Notes: generated by a model not told the origin, from the sequence alone. Counted from the first letter of the stretch, positions 47,481-60,053 are shown. The stretch: 64,000 nt of DNA from Limnoperna fortunei (GCA_944474755.1 OX104124.1:21178452-21242451); one strand, 5' to 3'. A program made the numbers and translations.

Positions 47481-49289
47481 ATAACGCCAAGACTGATTTT
47501 CAATTCAGATTATGACAACTTTTGATGAAATTAGTAAAAGTGCTTGTTAATTTAGTATATATTATCATAATACTGTGTTTTACAATTCTTATATTTACGT
47601 ATGTAGTAGACATGGTCAATGTTTTTTATACCCTTGTGGTCAAAGATGTCGGACAACTGGATGAAACAAGGGCTAATATTTTGAAATTGATATGAATTTA
47701 CATTGAGTGTATGTAAAATCCGATGCATTTTGGAAATTTGCAATGAGTATTTGCAAGACCATTTGTATTTGGCCAAGTTTGTACAAGTTCACACTTTTAC
47801 ATTTGTTGTGTGCAAACCTGTCTTTTGTTTCCATGAGAAAGACTTTTATTCCAACTCAAAGACAAAATGTCATAAAGATGTTTTCGGTTTCGTTATGCTG
47901 TCATCAAGTCTGCAATCAGAAATAGAGACTTTATGGCAATGTAACTATACAAATCTTGGAATTAGTAATGAATTCTACTAGACTTTGGGACTCTAAGTTG
48001 GTTATTGTGTGGATGTAGATCCAATTTACGTCAAGTCTTTCTTTTGAAAGTTTCAGACATCTACTTTTGGTACTTTCTTCAAACGTGGGTTTATTAGTAA
48101 ATGATGTATATATTTTTTCTTTTTGTAACAACTGGCATATAAAACACAGATTATACATACACCTTTATTATTGGGTTATAGATGTTACATTGATTCAAAT
48201 TCTTTTATAATGAAAAAGGTATTGTAAAGGCAACATATATCTACATATACAATATTTTAAAATAAAGACAACAATGATAAGTATATTGCAAATGATAATA
48301 ATTACAAAATGTATCTATTTGTCATTTCACCCAAATTTCCCCAAAATGAAATATAATGAAATATACTTTTAGAATTATCTCCCTTTTGAAATTGAAAAAT
48401 TCTACTTCAAAATATGAATTGAAGAATATTCTTGTGTAAACAACACTTAATGAAGCATAAATAAGTCTTTCATTTAGATGACCCTTAAATAATATTCTTC
48501 TTTAAAAAAATATCAATAATATATTACAAACATGATACAATTCAAGTATAATGTAACTACCCCTAAGTAAGGCTATGTAAACATGTATACACTGATAACT
48601 GTATTACAGCATCTAAATATTCATTATTTGGACAGTAAAGAATAGCTCAGAAACATTTACTCTGAACATCAAATTGCCACTGACGCTCTTGTACAAAAAT
48701 CCGAGAAAAAATGGCTTCTAATGCGTTGCTGTGATATATGCAAATCAGTTTAAAAATTCTAAATCTGAAAATATTGTTTATCAAAAATTTATCAACAATA
48801 AAATAAAATCATCTCAATTTGTCAAAAATTTATTTTGTGGAAAACTTCTATTTTTAAATGAAATTTAAAAACTTAACCGAAATAATAATCAAAGTACTCG
48901 AAGCACTGTCATCTAATTGAAATATTTTTGCATAAGAAATCGGACATAATACATTTTGAAACAATGTTTTCGCCTAAACTGTTTCCTAAGGTCTTAGCTT
49001 TTGGACGTAGGGGAAATTTTTATGCGATTTACAGCTGGCGATTTAAGTTATGATGTGAACAGCCAGGGCCCAGCTTGCAAAATAGGCTTTAGTACTACCA
49101 GCATTTCAGATTTACCCTCAAAAGTTTATGTCTAGTTAGAACTGGAAAATTTGTGTAGTTTTTCTAGTGTAAAACCAAGCACTACCTGTCTTTTTACACC
49201 TATTAAATAGTGAGTGTGATGCTATGTTAAATTACACTTAAATCAGAAATATGAAATTATCAAAAAGACTGTTATCATGGATGACAAAA
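47481..49289. other. Intergenic, no gene seen
   Basis: AT-rich; open frames of 60-90 codons overlap on both strands at 47.5-48.2 kb without any family motif. Confidence 0.35.
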
Positions 49290-49625
49290 TAGAAAGGAAA
49301 TCGACGAAACAACAAACGCCGAAAGACAAGGACGATTACAAATCCGGATATAAACAAATATAGACAACACACAACCAAAAAACTCAAAATCACAACGTGC
49401 GTAAGCCGCACCCAATGGAAAAATTATTGGACACAGTCAGATGCCTGGGACAAATTATCAGAGCCATTTTCTAATTAAACATCAGTCGTGTTACACATTG
49501 TCATGTCTAGAAACAAGTCAAAGCTAGAAATAGGAAAGAATACATATGACTCAGCGTAAATGTCCAATCGTATTTGAGAGATGGATTTCAAATCGCGACT
49601 AACCAAATTCTGCTTTGATATTGAA
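49290..49625 (-). mobile_element. Penelope-like retroelement 3' end fragment, copy 3
   Basis: ATTACAAATCCGGATATAAA and the flanking sequence match the 3' tail of copy 1 (8470-8780), including the complement of CATATGACTCAGCG. Only the 3' end is present. Confidence 0.65.
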
Positions 49626-50015
49626 AACACTAGTCGGGTTTCAAATGCAGATTAAAAACTTGTAAAACATGCGAGTTTATTAGAAGATTCTTCCATTTCT
49701 TTTATTTACCACAAAACGTAAACGGTAAAACATAATTTGTTTCCTAAAACTAAAAATGTTATATTATTTGTGCAACTGTAACGAATTCTAAATTTGACAA
49801 ACTATAAATCAAATATGGAAAAGTATGAGTTTACATCGTCAACAGAAGAACTACGCTTCCTGTGGAAGCAAACAATCTCTGCATGATAAAAACAGAAATA
49901 CACTATCTAACTTTTATGTAAACAATATGGAAAAAAATTGTCAACAAGGAAACAGAAAGTACAGTAATAAGATAAATTATACATATTTTGAATGTTTGTT
50001 ATTGTGCTTTTTGTC

Positions 50016-50021
50016 TTTATT
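50016..50021 (-). terminator. Candidate polyadenylation signal of gene B
   Basis: AATAAA on the minus strand about 200 bp beyond the gene B stop codon. A chance match is possible in AT-rich DNA. Confidence 0.3.
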
Positions 50022-50216
50022 TAAATTCATATACATATATATGTGTGTGTTTGTTGTGTTTCTTCGTGTTTAGCTCTTACTGCTGAATAAGTTTCTTAAA
50101 AATGGGATAGCTTTTGTTTTCATAATTACATGTAACTGTTTGATTGATGTTCATCACTGACCACAAAGTTGTTTTCATCATATTCCATCGATGATCTCAT
50201 CGGATTGTCTGCAGAA

Positions 50217-50602
50217 TCATGCGAGGTTTTTTGGATTTGTTTGAGATTCATGTTTAACTGGCTCTTCATATGACAACTGTGGTGCCATAGGAAAACCATC
50301 ACTAAGAACTGACTCTCTAAATGATAACGTTGGATCCATAGGAAAACCATCACTAAGAACTGACTCTCTAAATGATAACGTTGGATCCACAGGAATACCA
50401 TCACTAATTATGGAAACATAATGGTGATTAGTTTGACCACTTTGAGTTGATTGAATACGTGATGCATTCACATTTTGCGGACCGTAGCAATTCCTGTTAC
50501 AAGTTTGTTGTTTTCGCCAGCATGCAATAATACAAATTCCAATAATCACAACTGCTACAATAGTTGATGTATACACATAGATATTCCCAGTTGTTGTTTC
50601 AC
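50217..50602 (-). CDS. Gene B exon 13: transmembrane helix and repeat-bearing cytoplasmic tail
   Basis: 386 bp ending in TGA. The hydrophobic helix (YTSTIVAVVIIGICIIACW) is followed by RKQQ and a tail of about 94 residues. Three tandem 17-residue repeats of the type SDGFPMDPTLSFRESVL occupy the middle, the third diverged (APQLSYEEPVK). Apart from membrane topology I see no similarity to the tail of gene A. No known signalling motif is recognised. Confidence 0.75.
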
Positions 50603-51244
50603 CTATAAATTATATATATTTTTTCAATTGAGACATACAATAATAAACTCAAGAAATTAAAGCAATACTTAAAACGAAAGTATTCAATGTGTAAAGAATA
50701 AATGTATTCCAATAAATTGGTAACTCGTGTCAATTAAGGTTAAAGTCACATACCCTTTTTCGATTACAGCTCGAACTCATTTCATTTTTTGGTAAAAGTT
50801 ATGTCAGTTGTTTATATTTTGTATTCATCTTGTTTCTTTCTTTTGTGTTTATTTTTTGCTTAATTATTTTATTTGTATGTTTTGTAATTATGTCTGTTTA
50901 GAGTTACATTTTTCCTTTATCGTAATTAAACTCTGTTATTGTTTTTATAATTGTCCATCCATATGTATACTTCTTTCTGTTGTGACTCCATTTCATCAGT
51001 TTTAACTATATGTTGGCGTTCACTTGAAGGTGAAGAAGTCAACTTACACATGAAAATCCCCCAACATTTGAAAAGAGTTAGATTTGACCCTTCCTTGCTT
51101 ACCTACAAAGCCCTTCCAGAGTTGAATCATCATTAAAAGCGTGTGTTAGTTGCTATCGCACATAAGTTGATTTTAATTTCGCGTACATTCAATTTATGTA
51201 TAAGTATTATCATTTCTTTTCTATAAACAGACAATATGTCTTAC

Positions 51245-51274
51245 CTGATAATTCTTCTGGCTTATCAGTTTTAC
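51245..51274 (-). CDS. Gene B exon 12: 30-bp juxtamembrane linker microexon
   Basis: Encodes SKTDKPEELS between acceptor TTTAAG|GT and donor CAG|GTAAGA, phase 1 to 1. It occupies the place of the 36-bp exon 14 of gene A. Confidence 0.6.
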
Positions 51275-52139
51275 CTTAAAAAGTAGATTTGCTGTCAATA
51301 AGTATATTTAATTTTGATGGCTGTTTTGAAAACACTAAACAAGAACAAAGATAAGGTCTTTCCCTCCACAGTAAACCGCTATGATTAATTCTATGTGACA
51401 TATATTGGATTTAAAAATATCAAGATCAAAGGTCACCTTTGGTCTCAAAAACCAAGATAGAAGCAGAATATAAATGGTAAAAACTACTGTTTTTGGTACA
51501 TTACTTTGAAGCTGTGCGATGAACCGTTTTCGTGTTACAGCCATTAGCTCATTTCGGTTAATCAGTTTTTTTTTACTTACAACTTGAAAAAGATTAGGGA
51601 TAAAAGAGTTAACGTGACGTTTAAAGTGATCAGTAGGAAAAAAACTTTGATTTGAGCCATAGGTCATTGATCAAGGTCATACCATAGCAACAAACTAACT
51701 GTTATAAAAGTTCTTAGCAAGCATATATTTTTAGAATCAGGGTGTACTTTACTGCAATATGTCATTTCATGACATTAGGTGGCATTTTATCACTAGCAAC
51801 AATCATGAAATTTCTTCTTCAACCATATTTTGTTGGCTCGGATCACTTTTCTACCCAAATAATAATTTTTATATAACTGGAAATGACATTGTGTGCTTAG
51901 CAACAGAAACAAACGTCCATAGCATCATAGATATTTTCTGATTTAAGAGCGATAGTGAATAACCTCATTTTTTCTCAGAACAAATGGCAGTTTAAATTTA
52001 TTATTATTTTTATACATGCCATTAGACTATATTAAATATTTCAAATTAAAAATATGTTAATACACACTCAAACCGCTACTTTAATCAATGGTCTACAATT
52101 ATTTCTACGAAATATTGCACCACTAACGAAATATCTTAC

Positions 52140-52418
52140 TATGTATATGCAGCTCAAAACTGATTGTCCCTACTCTTGACGTCTCGTTTTGATGTGTTAT
52201 AAAACACGTGTATCTTCCACTGTCATTGAATGTTGCTTTTTCGATGACAAGGTTTTGTCCATTAGTTATAAAAGCGTTTTCTCCATCACGATGTCGTCTC
52301 CATGAGTAATAACATTTGGGATAGCAGTTTGATGTACAAGTCACTGGGCCTATTGTTGCATCAACTGTTGCGTTTAGGAATTTACCAATAACTGATAAAG
52401 ATACATCATCTGGGCCAT
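52140..52418 (-). CDS. Gene B exon 11: second Ig domain (no counterpart in gene A)
   Basis: 279 bp, phase 1 to 1. GPVTCTSNCYPKCYYSWRRH, LVIEKATFNDSGRYTCFITH: a canonical Ig domain with DSGxYxC and two extra cysteines. Donor ATA|GTAAGA; reading on would reach TAG within five codons. Confidence 0.8.
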
Positions 52419-52894
52419 CTTCGAAATATAAATTGAAAAAGACAAAAAAAGTTTATAAATGCACACGTCAAAATTCTTATTTGCCTTTAATTCTGCGAAA
52501 TACAGAAAGATCAACACATATTGCATGACGTGATCCCATAGTAATCAAAACTTACAGGCTGTTATCTGTTCTGTCATTTTATTGAATATATTTCTATTTT
52601 ATTATACAAATTATTTTGTTTGTTAGAAGTTTAAACACCTTTCAGCTATAGCATGGCGTCCAAAGTACACAGAAAATACCTCAGATTTTTAAACAAATAA
52701 ATACGCAATTAAGGTTAGAGACGTGCCACATCTTTATAGTAATAGTATATTGCTAAAAACCACATGCCACCACAAGACCCAAATTCATACTTTTTTAAAC
52801 GAAATCTTTAAATGTAATCAACTGCAAGATAGATTTGGAATGTCATTTTACGACGTTTGTTTAAAATATTAAAATTAACAAAATTAATACTTAC

Positions 52895-53167
52895 AATATG
52901 GATCTACTATGAAAGTGTCACTTAAATCCGATATTTGTCCTGTTTCATCAACAGCTGTACATGATACTGCTTTTCCTTTGTCAGATTCATATATGGGGTA
53001 AATAACTGGAGCAATGTTTTGCTGTACACCATCAATGAACCAGAAATATTGAAATCGATAAGGCACAAACGACGGTAAGCGCTGAATTTTAGAACTGCAC
53101 GTGAATGATAATTTGCCACCAACAAATGGGTACTTGTCATACGTTATACTTGGTTTGAAGGGTTTTC
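52895..53167 (-). CDS. Gene B exon 10: Ig domain (no counterpart in gene A)
   Basis: 273 bp, phase 1 to 1. GGKLSFTCSS for strand B, YFWFIDGV for strand C, GKAVSCTAVDETG for strand F: both Ig cysteines and the core tryptophan are present. The space between gene A exons 13 and 14 is only about 530 bp and holds no such exon. Confidence 0.75.
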
Positions 53168-53757
53168 CTGAAAGGTGAAATACAACTCTTAAATTGTTAT
53201 TTAAATATGTTCGCTTCAGACATGTCGGATCAAAAATTGATTCAAATTTAAAAAGTGACACATGTAAACACTCTTCTAGATGGAGTGACATTAAAAAAGA
53301 GTATTCATTATTGCAAAAAACTAGCATATCATGTAGTTTATTTCCATTCGAATGTATAATATCGATAATTAAAGAACTGCTTTAAAACTTACTCTTGTTC
53401 TACCGAGGTAAAATGGACGATCAAAATATCTTAACGTTTAACATTTTAAATAGTTTGTTTTTTATACTTAACTTTAATCAGAGTTTAGATGAGATATTTA
53501 CATAATGTTTAGCATTTACATAGAACATGTAACTTGTACAATGAATAAGATAGAGCATAATATTTAGAAACGCGTAAAACACGTGTTGGCTACTCAAGAT
53601 TAAAGCTATGTGAATTACAGTGATATTTGTCAATAAGCTATCATCGATCTGCATTAATGAACAATCAAAAGTACTGGTTATCAATGACGCAAATAATAAT
53701 TGATATATCTTACAAGTAATAAAATAATTTTTTGTCAGAGTAAAGTCACAAAAATAC

Positions 53758-54051
53758 CTGTTAAAACTAAAAAAGCGCAGCCATCTATTAATGTAGAATT
53801 AGATCTGTATTGGGATTTATACAGACCAACATCCGACTTTAAAACGTTATATAGTGTTAATTGCATAAATAATCCATCGTGCAATAAACCGTTGTATTTT
53901 GATATATTTCTTTGAAGCATTCCGTCTGCATATATTAAATTGGTTTCATTATTTGCCAAGCTGCTGAACAAAATGTCAAACGTAGATCTATGCTCGGTTG
54001 TTGTCCAAGAAATATTGACATTAGAACCATTGTTTGCGTAAATCAGGTTAT
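53758..54051 (-). CDS. Gene B exon 9: Cys-less Ig-like domain
   Basis: 294 bp, phase 1 to 1. NVNISWTTTEHR, YNGLLHDGLFMQLTLYNVLK, SDVGLYKS, STLIDGCAF. Aligns along its length with gene A exon 13. Confidence 0.7.
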
Positions 54052-54507
54052 CTGTAAAAAAATTTCATGTATTTGCTAGATCACCCATTATTTTTTTTAT
54101 GTCTATAACACAGAAGGCGGAAGAATATAAAAGTGTAAAAAAGAGTTACTTGACAAATTAAAGTAATTAAAGAAAATCATAACAGTTATTTTGAATTAAC
54201 TTAAATCTGTTCGAAATAAAGTATTTTTAGATCAATAAAACAGACATACTTATATCAAATACCATATTTTTACTGTTTGACTGTTTCTTATTTTCATGAA
54301 ATATGCAATGGCCCTGAAGTCATCACAATATACTTGTTTTCTGTGCATAAAACAATATTTTCATTGCAATAAACTTCAAATACTGATTTCAATGAAGGCT
54401 AGTCCAATGCGAATAAACGAACAGTAGATAAATATCATAACAATTATTTGCACACGCACAACGGTTTTTTGGTTATATCTTTTAATTATAAATAATGCAA
54501 GTCTTAC

Positions 54508-54780
54508 CTGTTAACCAAAAGACCTCCTCGCTGTATTGAGACCAACCAAGCTGACTGTAGAGGTATCTGAGCTTAACTTTATACAAATAACATTGCTGTA
54601 ACTGTACCGTTGATATGCTATGTGTTGTTACAGGGTAGTAAACTGATGTAGAATAAACTAAGTTTTTGTCATTATATAACTGTATTTCTGTATCACGAAT
54701 AACATCGATTGTTTCAGGTAGTGTCCATGATAAAGTTACTCGGCTACCAGCTACGGAAACAATTATATTTGCTGGTGATT
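54508..54780 (-). CDS. Gene B exon 8: fibronectin type III domain
   Basis: 273 bp, phase 1 to 1. SPANIIVSVAGSRVTLSWTL, then QQCYLYKVKLRYLYSQLGWS. One codon shorter than gene A exon 12. Confidence 0.75.
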
Positions 54781-55507
54781 CTGAAACAACAAATTATTGT
54801 GTTCATATTTTATGAAATAAATAATGTACATTGTATTTGTCCTATCATTAAAAATATGACACAGGTATATTCACAAAATGGTTGGTTTAATTTTGTTTAG
54901 CGTATTATCATATTGGGCATGGCCGTCACAAGGCAGTTATATTTTAAATCTATGAATGATACGTTTGATATAATGTCGTTTCAACGCATCAAACATACAG
55001 TGACACACTTTCTTTATAGTGCCTCTTGCATATTCATAAATGATTCGTATATATCATTATGTTATTTATTTATCCCTACTATTGCATTTTTACATGAATT
55101 TTGTATTCTTAAAAATACAGGCAAATAAAGGTTTAGGCAGGTAATGCCACTGTTCGCATTTTTGGGAAAAAGGTAAACACAATGACCTAAAGAAACACAT
55201 CTCTAACTTAGTGCAGTTTTTGTGATTTCGAAAAGAATGTCAGCTAAAATTTATTAATATATTGTACGTGTCTATGATAAAATGTTGATATCGAGTTTTG
55301 ATAGTAATTGTGTGTAGATGATTTTGTTTTATTATAATGTTGATACCTCAATTGGAGTTGCTAAAATACTATAAAATCTTTACAGTTTGATGTAGTAATG
55401 GCACATTACTTTTATATGTGTGTACAGAATAAATAAGTAGAGTTATATTAACAATAGCTGTAAACTAGTTATATTTTGGGTTGTTAATTTATCAAATGCA
55501 AACTCAC

Positions 55508-55657
55508 CAATAGGTATGCAAGTTTTTTTGTCTGCATGCATAATATAGAAATCCGGACACATACAAGATGACACCGTACTTTTAGTTGTATTGTATGCTG
55601 GTAAAGGGAAACATATGTGACTGCATCCTCCGTTGTTCTGTCTGCATAGGTTTTGTC
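55508..55657 (-). CDS. Gene B exon 7: EGF-like domain
   Basis: 150 bp, phase 1 to 1. NLCRQNNGGCSHICFPLPAY, CMCPDFY, KKTCIPIG. Orthologous in position to gene A EGF2. Confidence 0.85.
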
Positions 55658-55689
55658 CTGGAATAATTCATTCAGGATTATAGCAGAAT

Positions 55690-56310
55690 TGTCAGAAAAC
55701 TCCTTATAGTAGTTATTGCCCTTAAATGGCAATTTTTTATGAAATTTTCTGTTTTTGTCCAGTAACTTAAAAACCCATAACTGCTAGGGTGAAACTATAA
55801 ATAGCACAAATGATCAGCAATAAAAGCCCAACAATTCACTTAAATGGTATGAAATTGTCGACTCCTTATATGAGCTATTGCCCATAAATGACAATTTTTA
55901 AAGAAATTTTCTGTTTTTGTCTTGTAACTTGAAAACTATAACAGCTAGATTGAAACTGTAAATTGTACAAATGATCAGCAAAGCAAGGCCTACAAATTAT
56001 TGCTAAGTCCAAAATTGCAAGATGACACTTTATAGGCGTTATTGCCTATAATTATGAATTTGTACAAATGAACAGTTTTTGTATAATAAATTAGTCTATA
56101 ACACACTTAGAGTAAAACTGTAAATTTCTAAATTACCCTAAAGGACAAGGCCTACAAACTATTTAATTTTCAGAAATTGTCTGATGGCACCTTGTAGAAG
56201 TTATTGTACTTAACCAAAATTTTTGAAGAAATGTTTAGTGTTTGCACAGTAACTTAAAAGCTATAAGAACTAGACTGAAACTGTAAATTTCAAAACTGTA
56301 AAATTTAATA
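55690..56310 (+). repeat. Tandem satellite, ~165-bp unit, about 3.7 copies (intron 6 of gene B)
   Basis: Units share TATTGCCCTTAAATGGCAAT, TTTCTGTTTTTGTC, GTAACTTAAAA, GAAACTGTAAAT, ATGATCAGCAA and CCTACAAA in order, with drift. I recognise this as a common bivalve repeat. Confidence 0.8.
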
Positions 56311-56561
56311 TAGTTGAAGTCATTTGGGTTCCAGGTAGCGATAACAGGTTCCTGGGAGCCTCTAGTTAGTTTGTTGTTAAAGTTGGAATTTTTGATTTTA
56401 AAACTCAAATTTTACTTAATATTTTCAATAAAATAAAATCCCACACTCTTAACAATAATTTACAAAGTTGTTACAATGTACAAAGCTCTACATTTTTATT
56501 TGAATAAACTTCCATACTGTTGGGTTTGTTTAAAAACTATGTGCCGCAGAAAAGTGTCTAC

Positions 56562-56843
56562 CTTTAATTTGAATGCCTTCTCCAAACATCTGTATCCCCA
56601 TCGGTTTCCGAAGATAAAAAGCAACTATTGCATAACCTTCTCCTGAATATTTATGTACCCTGCTTATACTCTTAAACTCCCAATTCGACCAGTAAACATA
56701 ATTGTTGAATACAACTAAATCAAACGGATGAGGGATAAAATCGGAATTTTTTAAAACTGTATACGTGTCACTTCCATCAAATTGGCAGCTTTTAATTTGC
56801 AACAATTTACCGTCCACCCAATATAGTCTTCGACCAATATAAT
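56562..56843 (-). CDS. Gene B exon 6 (= gene A exon 10): closing YWTD blades
   Basis: 282 bp, phase 1 to 1. GRRLYWVDGKLLQIKSCQFD, NYVYWSNWEFKSISRVHKYS, RKPMGIQMFG. It corresponds to propeller 2 of gene A and here closes the only propeller. Confidence 0.83.
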
Positions 56844-56930
56844 CTGTAAATAAAAATTAAATTTGTCGGACCTTAAATGAAGAAAAATACGTCCTTTACA
56901 TATGTACATGTAATTTTATACCATACGTAC

Positions 56931-57083
56931 TTAAATGTAGAACAAGACCCCAACACAATGGCGTAAATGTATATGACGAAGGGAAACATGAGGCTATTAC
57001 TCTTATGTCTGTACCATTGAAATCTGATGATTTCATTTGTTTGTAAAAATTGTCAATCCAATATAATCTGTTGCTTGAGAAAT
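56931..57083 (-). CDS. Gene B exon 5 remnant: truncated closing-blade exon
   Basis: Matches the first half of gene A exon 5: FSSNRLYWIDNFYKQMKSSD, then CWGLVLHL, after which homology stops. A GTACGT donor directly follows, giving 153 bp, phase 1 to 1. It can therefore be included or skipped without changing frame. The intron to the next exon is only 87 bp. Whether it is spliced in is unknown. Confidence 0.55.
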
Positions 57084-57204
57084 CTGTGTAAGAAATCGAA
57101 ATATTTTCTATTAAGAACATAATTTATCACTATCCATAATATTAAAAGTCAAAATCCTTTAAACAAAATAAAGGTTTACAAGTAAATTTTGTTACCACTC
57201 TTTT

Positions 57205-57455
57205 AAAGCCTCTGGGGATGATTGGGTAATATAGCAAGTCATTTCACTTGATAACCGATGTGTCAATACTGCGGATGCAATTTCGAGTCTGATCCGAGTA
57301 TGATATGGTCAACTTTATGCCTAATTTGCAAGCGTGTTAGTTTTTTCCCATGAACTTTTCGTGTTCTTATCGGGTACATCGGTTTCCAGTCAATAAATAC
57401 TGGACGCAATGATATAGCTATATGATTGCTGAAACAGGCGCTTAACCTATTCAAA
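57205..57455 (+). mobile_element. tRNA-derived SINE (intron 4 of gene B)
   Basis: An A-box-like GATTGGGTAAT, a B-box-like ATTTCGAGTCTGATCC, and a body with GATATAGCTATATGATTGCT and GGCGCTTAACC. Diverged member of the family at 16.4, 22.9 and 62.1 kb. Confidence 0.55.
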
Positions 57456-58109
57456 CAAAAGAACCAAAATATTAGGTACTGTGTTTCTTGTAGGAATAAC
57501 TTTAACTTCACTTTTACAATTCACGAAAAATACTAAATAATTTGAATTTTGCTAGTTCCGAGCTATCCAGAAGAAACCTGTCGTAGCAATAAAGGAATGC
57601 AAAAAGTCTTACAAAGTAGTAGATGTGCAAGAATGGTAAAATACTTTATTGCAAACTAATTTTAATTCTTTGAATAACAGTGATCAATAAAAATAAAATA
57701 TTTTTGATTAGGACCGCAGAAGTGTTAAGTGAATCCTTGTTTTAACATTTTAACTTTCTGTTCAGGAGCAGCATGGACATGCTACAGGTTTTAAGAATGT
57801 TTGAAGAATGTTAAAAACTGGAAATATCGTCTCGTTTTGATGTTATTCTGTCCCCATCGTCACCTTACCGATTTCAAAGCATATGATTTTAGATTTTAGA
57901 GTCTTTTTGTCTTTTACTAACACATTCGGGTTGCATTTGTGAGAATTATTATGATATTGACGGAAATGAAAGTATCGGTTCATCAAGTAAGAAAGTAATT
58001 GTATATTTCCGTGGCGGGGCGTAGCCTTATATTCTATATACGGCTAATTGAAGCTTATACATGAACACTTAATTGGAACGTATATATATATATTGATGAA
58101 TATACACAC

Positions 58110-58234
58110 CAATTGATAATCCGTTTGGGTGATTTATAAATGTTGTTTTTTTTTATATAATAGTCCGCCTATTGCTTCCATCTAGTGCACATCTTTCTAT
58201 TTTGGCTTCTATAATATCTGTAAAGAACATCCAC
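58110..58234 (-). pseudogene. Gene B exon 4: YWTD third blade with in-frame TAA
   Basis: 125 bp, identical in length and splice phases to gene A exon 4. Reads WMFFTDIIEAKIERCALDGS NRRTII, then TAA at 58153-58155, then HPNGLSI at the end. The stop lies beside a run of nine A. Because the exon length equals that of gene A, a simple insertion or deletion does not explain it. Skipping the exon would shift the frame. Confidence 0.8.
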
Positions 58235-58359
58235 CTGTTTAAAAAAAATATTGAAGTATAGAAATATCGGAAAACAAAACATAGTTGTCGCGAGAAAAAT
58301 GTTAAATAGCTCAAATTTACTTAAACCTACACTTAAACAAATAAGCAAAAACATCAAAG

Positions 58360-58840
58360 TTTGAAAATAAACGACCGATCAACAAGAGCCTACAGCTAAG
58401 TAACGATTACAAGTCCAGATTATGACACACATATACTTTACGAAACAAAACACAAAATACAAAAACAGCTAGGTAATAACCCAGTCTCAGTAAAAATCAT
58501 TGACGCACTCAGGTGTTCTCGACAAAGTTTCTGCCTCTAATTAGACTGCCGTTAAGTTTACTGTCATGTCGAGCCAAAGTTAAAAAACAATAATCCGTGT
58601 ATCAATAGAGTCATGTTGAACGCCACTAGCAATAATAAAAAAATTACTAAAGAGATAATATCATTGTCTGAGTAGCTTTGTAGTCATAATTCGAAATACT
58701 GATTGCAAGATATTGCATAACATTTAAGTTGTGGAAAGTATACACCGTAAGCCGGAGCTGAAAAATATTGCTGTAAATAAACGGAAAGTTGACAGTTACA
58801 AAGTTGAAATCTATTAAGTATGCAGTATCACAATTACGAG
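58360..58840 (-). mobile_element. Penelope-like retroelement 3' fragment, copy 4 (intron 3 of gene B)
   Basis: The stretch around 58380-58560 and 58720-58820 matches the 3' part of copy 1, with remnants of the SNIPAAPAYGV region. Same orientation as the other three copies. Confidence 0.6.
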
Positions 58841-59834
58841 CCTGAGTTAACACAGAATCACTTTTAATAAACACACATTCACGTTCAAACACCTGGGTTC
58901 ATTATGCGATTCTACACAAAAGAGAAAGAATCCTATGTCACAGTTGCCAATGCATATGATTTCGTGCCGAATTTGAAGCATTTGCCGCTTTACAAATATC
59001 ATTCATAAACAGTATTAACCACTCATGTGCACGATAAAACAGAATGTATTTATGTCTTTATTTACTACATTAAACAAGTATTCATGTAACACAACTAGTT
59101 TAAAACATCTTGAAAAAAGTATGAAGAACAGAATTAGCGAAAAATACATTTGATGTTTTTTAGCAACAGCTTGAAAATAAAACTCAACTTTTTTGTTCAG
59201 TAAATTATGTGATACATTAAAATATTATTTTTGGTGATATAAAGCTAGTTCTAATTCTTACTAAAATCGATTTTTAAATTATAGTTACATACTTATATGA
59301 TATTAAAAGACTTTGAATTTTTATTATTGGAAGATAGAACATTGTCTGTTTCCCTCATTCATTAAGTATAGATTTTTGGCAACATGCTATTGCTTAATAT
59401 TTTAATATTTTAAAGAATTTACTGCTCAAGATGTGTTTTGATGAGCAACTGTCAGAAGTTAAACAAACAAACGATATGTTTGTGCACTCAGTATTTTACA
59501 AGGCTTCGTGGCAGTAATAAAGGTGATTGTATACAAAAACAAGCAGTGCATAGCGTATATCGAGTTTTACTTATATTCAACAACTAAAATGGACAGGTAG
59601 ATATTTTTAAACATACTTATACAACTAATATTACGCATGAATCAGACAATATTCAAAATTTAAATTAACATATTAAGATTTTTCTGCTTTTAGCCCATAG
59701 ATTGGTTCTTGCATATTTTCTAACATAAAACTAAACCACATAGTGTTATGTACAATAAATTGATAGCGTAAAGTAGTTTGGTAAAGTTATTTAATTTTAC
59801 TACTTAAACTAACATATAATCTAATTATATCTAC

Positions 59835-60053
59835 CCAATGTTAGGATAAACAACTATAGCACGGGGATATGTCAAAGAAGTATTGATCAAAGTCTTCTGC
59901 AGAGTTCCATTTAGTAGGGAAACCTTTATGTGTTTGTATCTTGCGTCAATCCAATAGAGATGGTTGTATATCCAATCAACTGCGATACCATCGGCCAAAT
60001 CCATGCCGTTAGTGGCGATATCTTCTGTTTCCCCAGGATTTGAAAGATTCATT
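59835..60053 (-). CDS. Gene B exon 3: YWTD second blade
   Basis: 219 bp, phase 2 to 2. MNLSNPGETEDIA, GIAVDWIYNHLYWIDARYKH, PRAIVVYP. About four in five residues agree with gene A exon 3. Confidence 0.83.
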
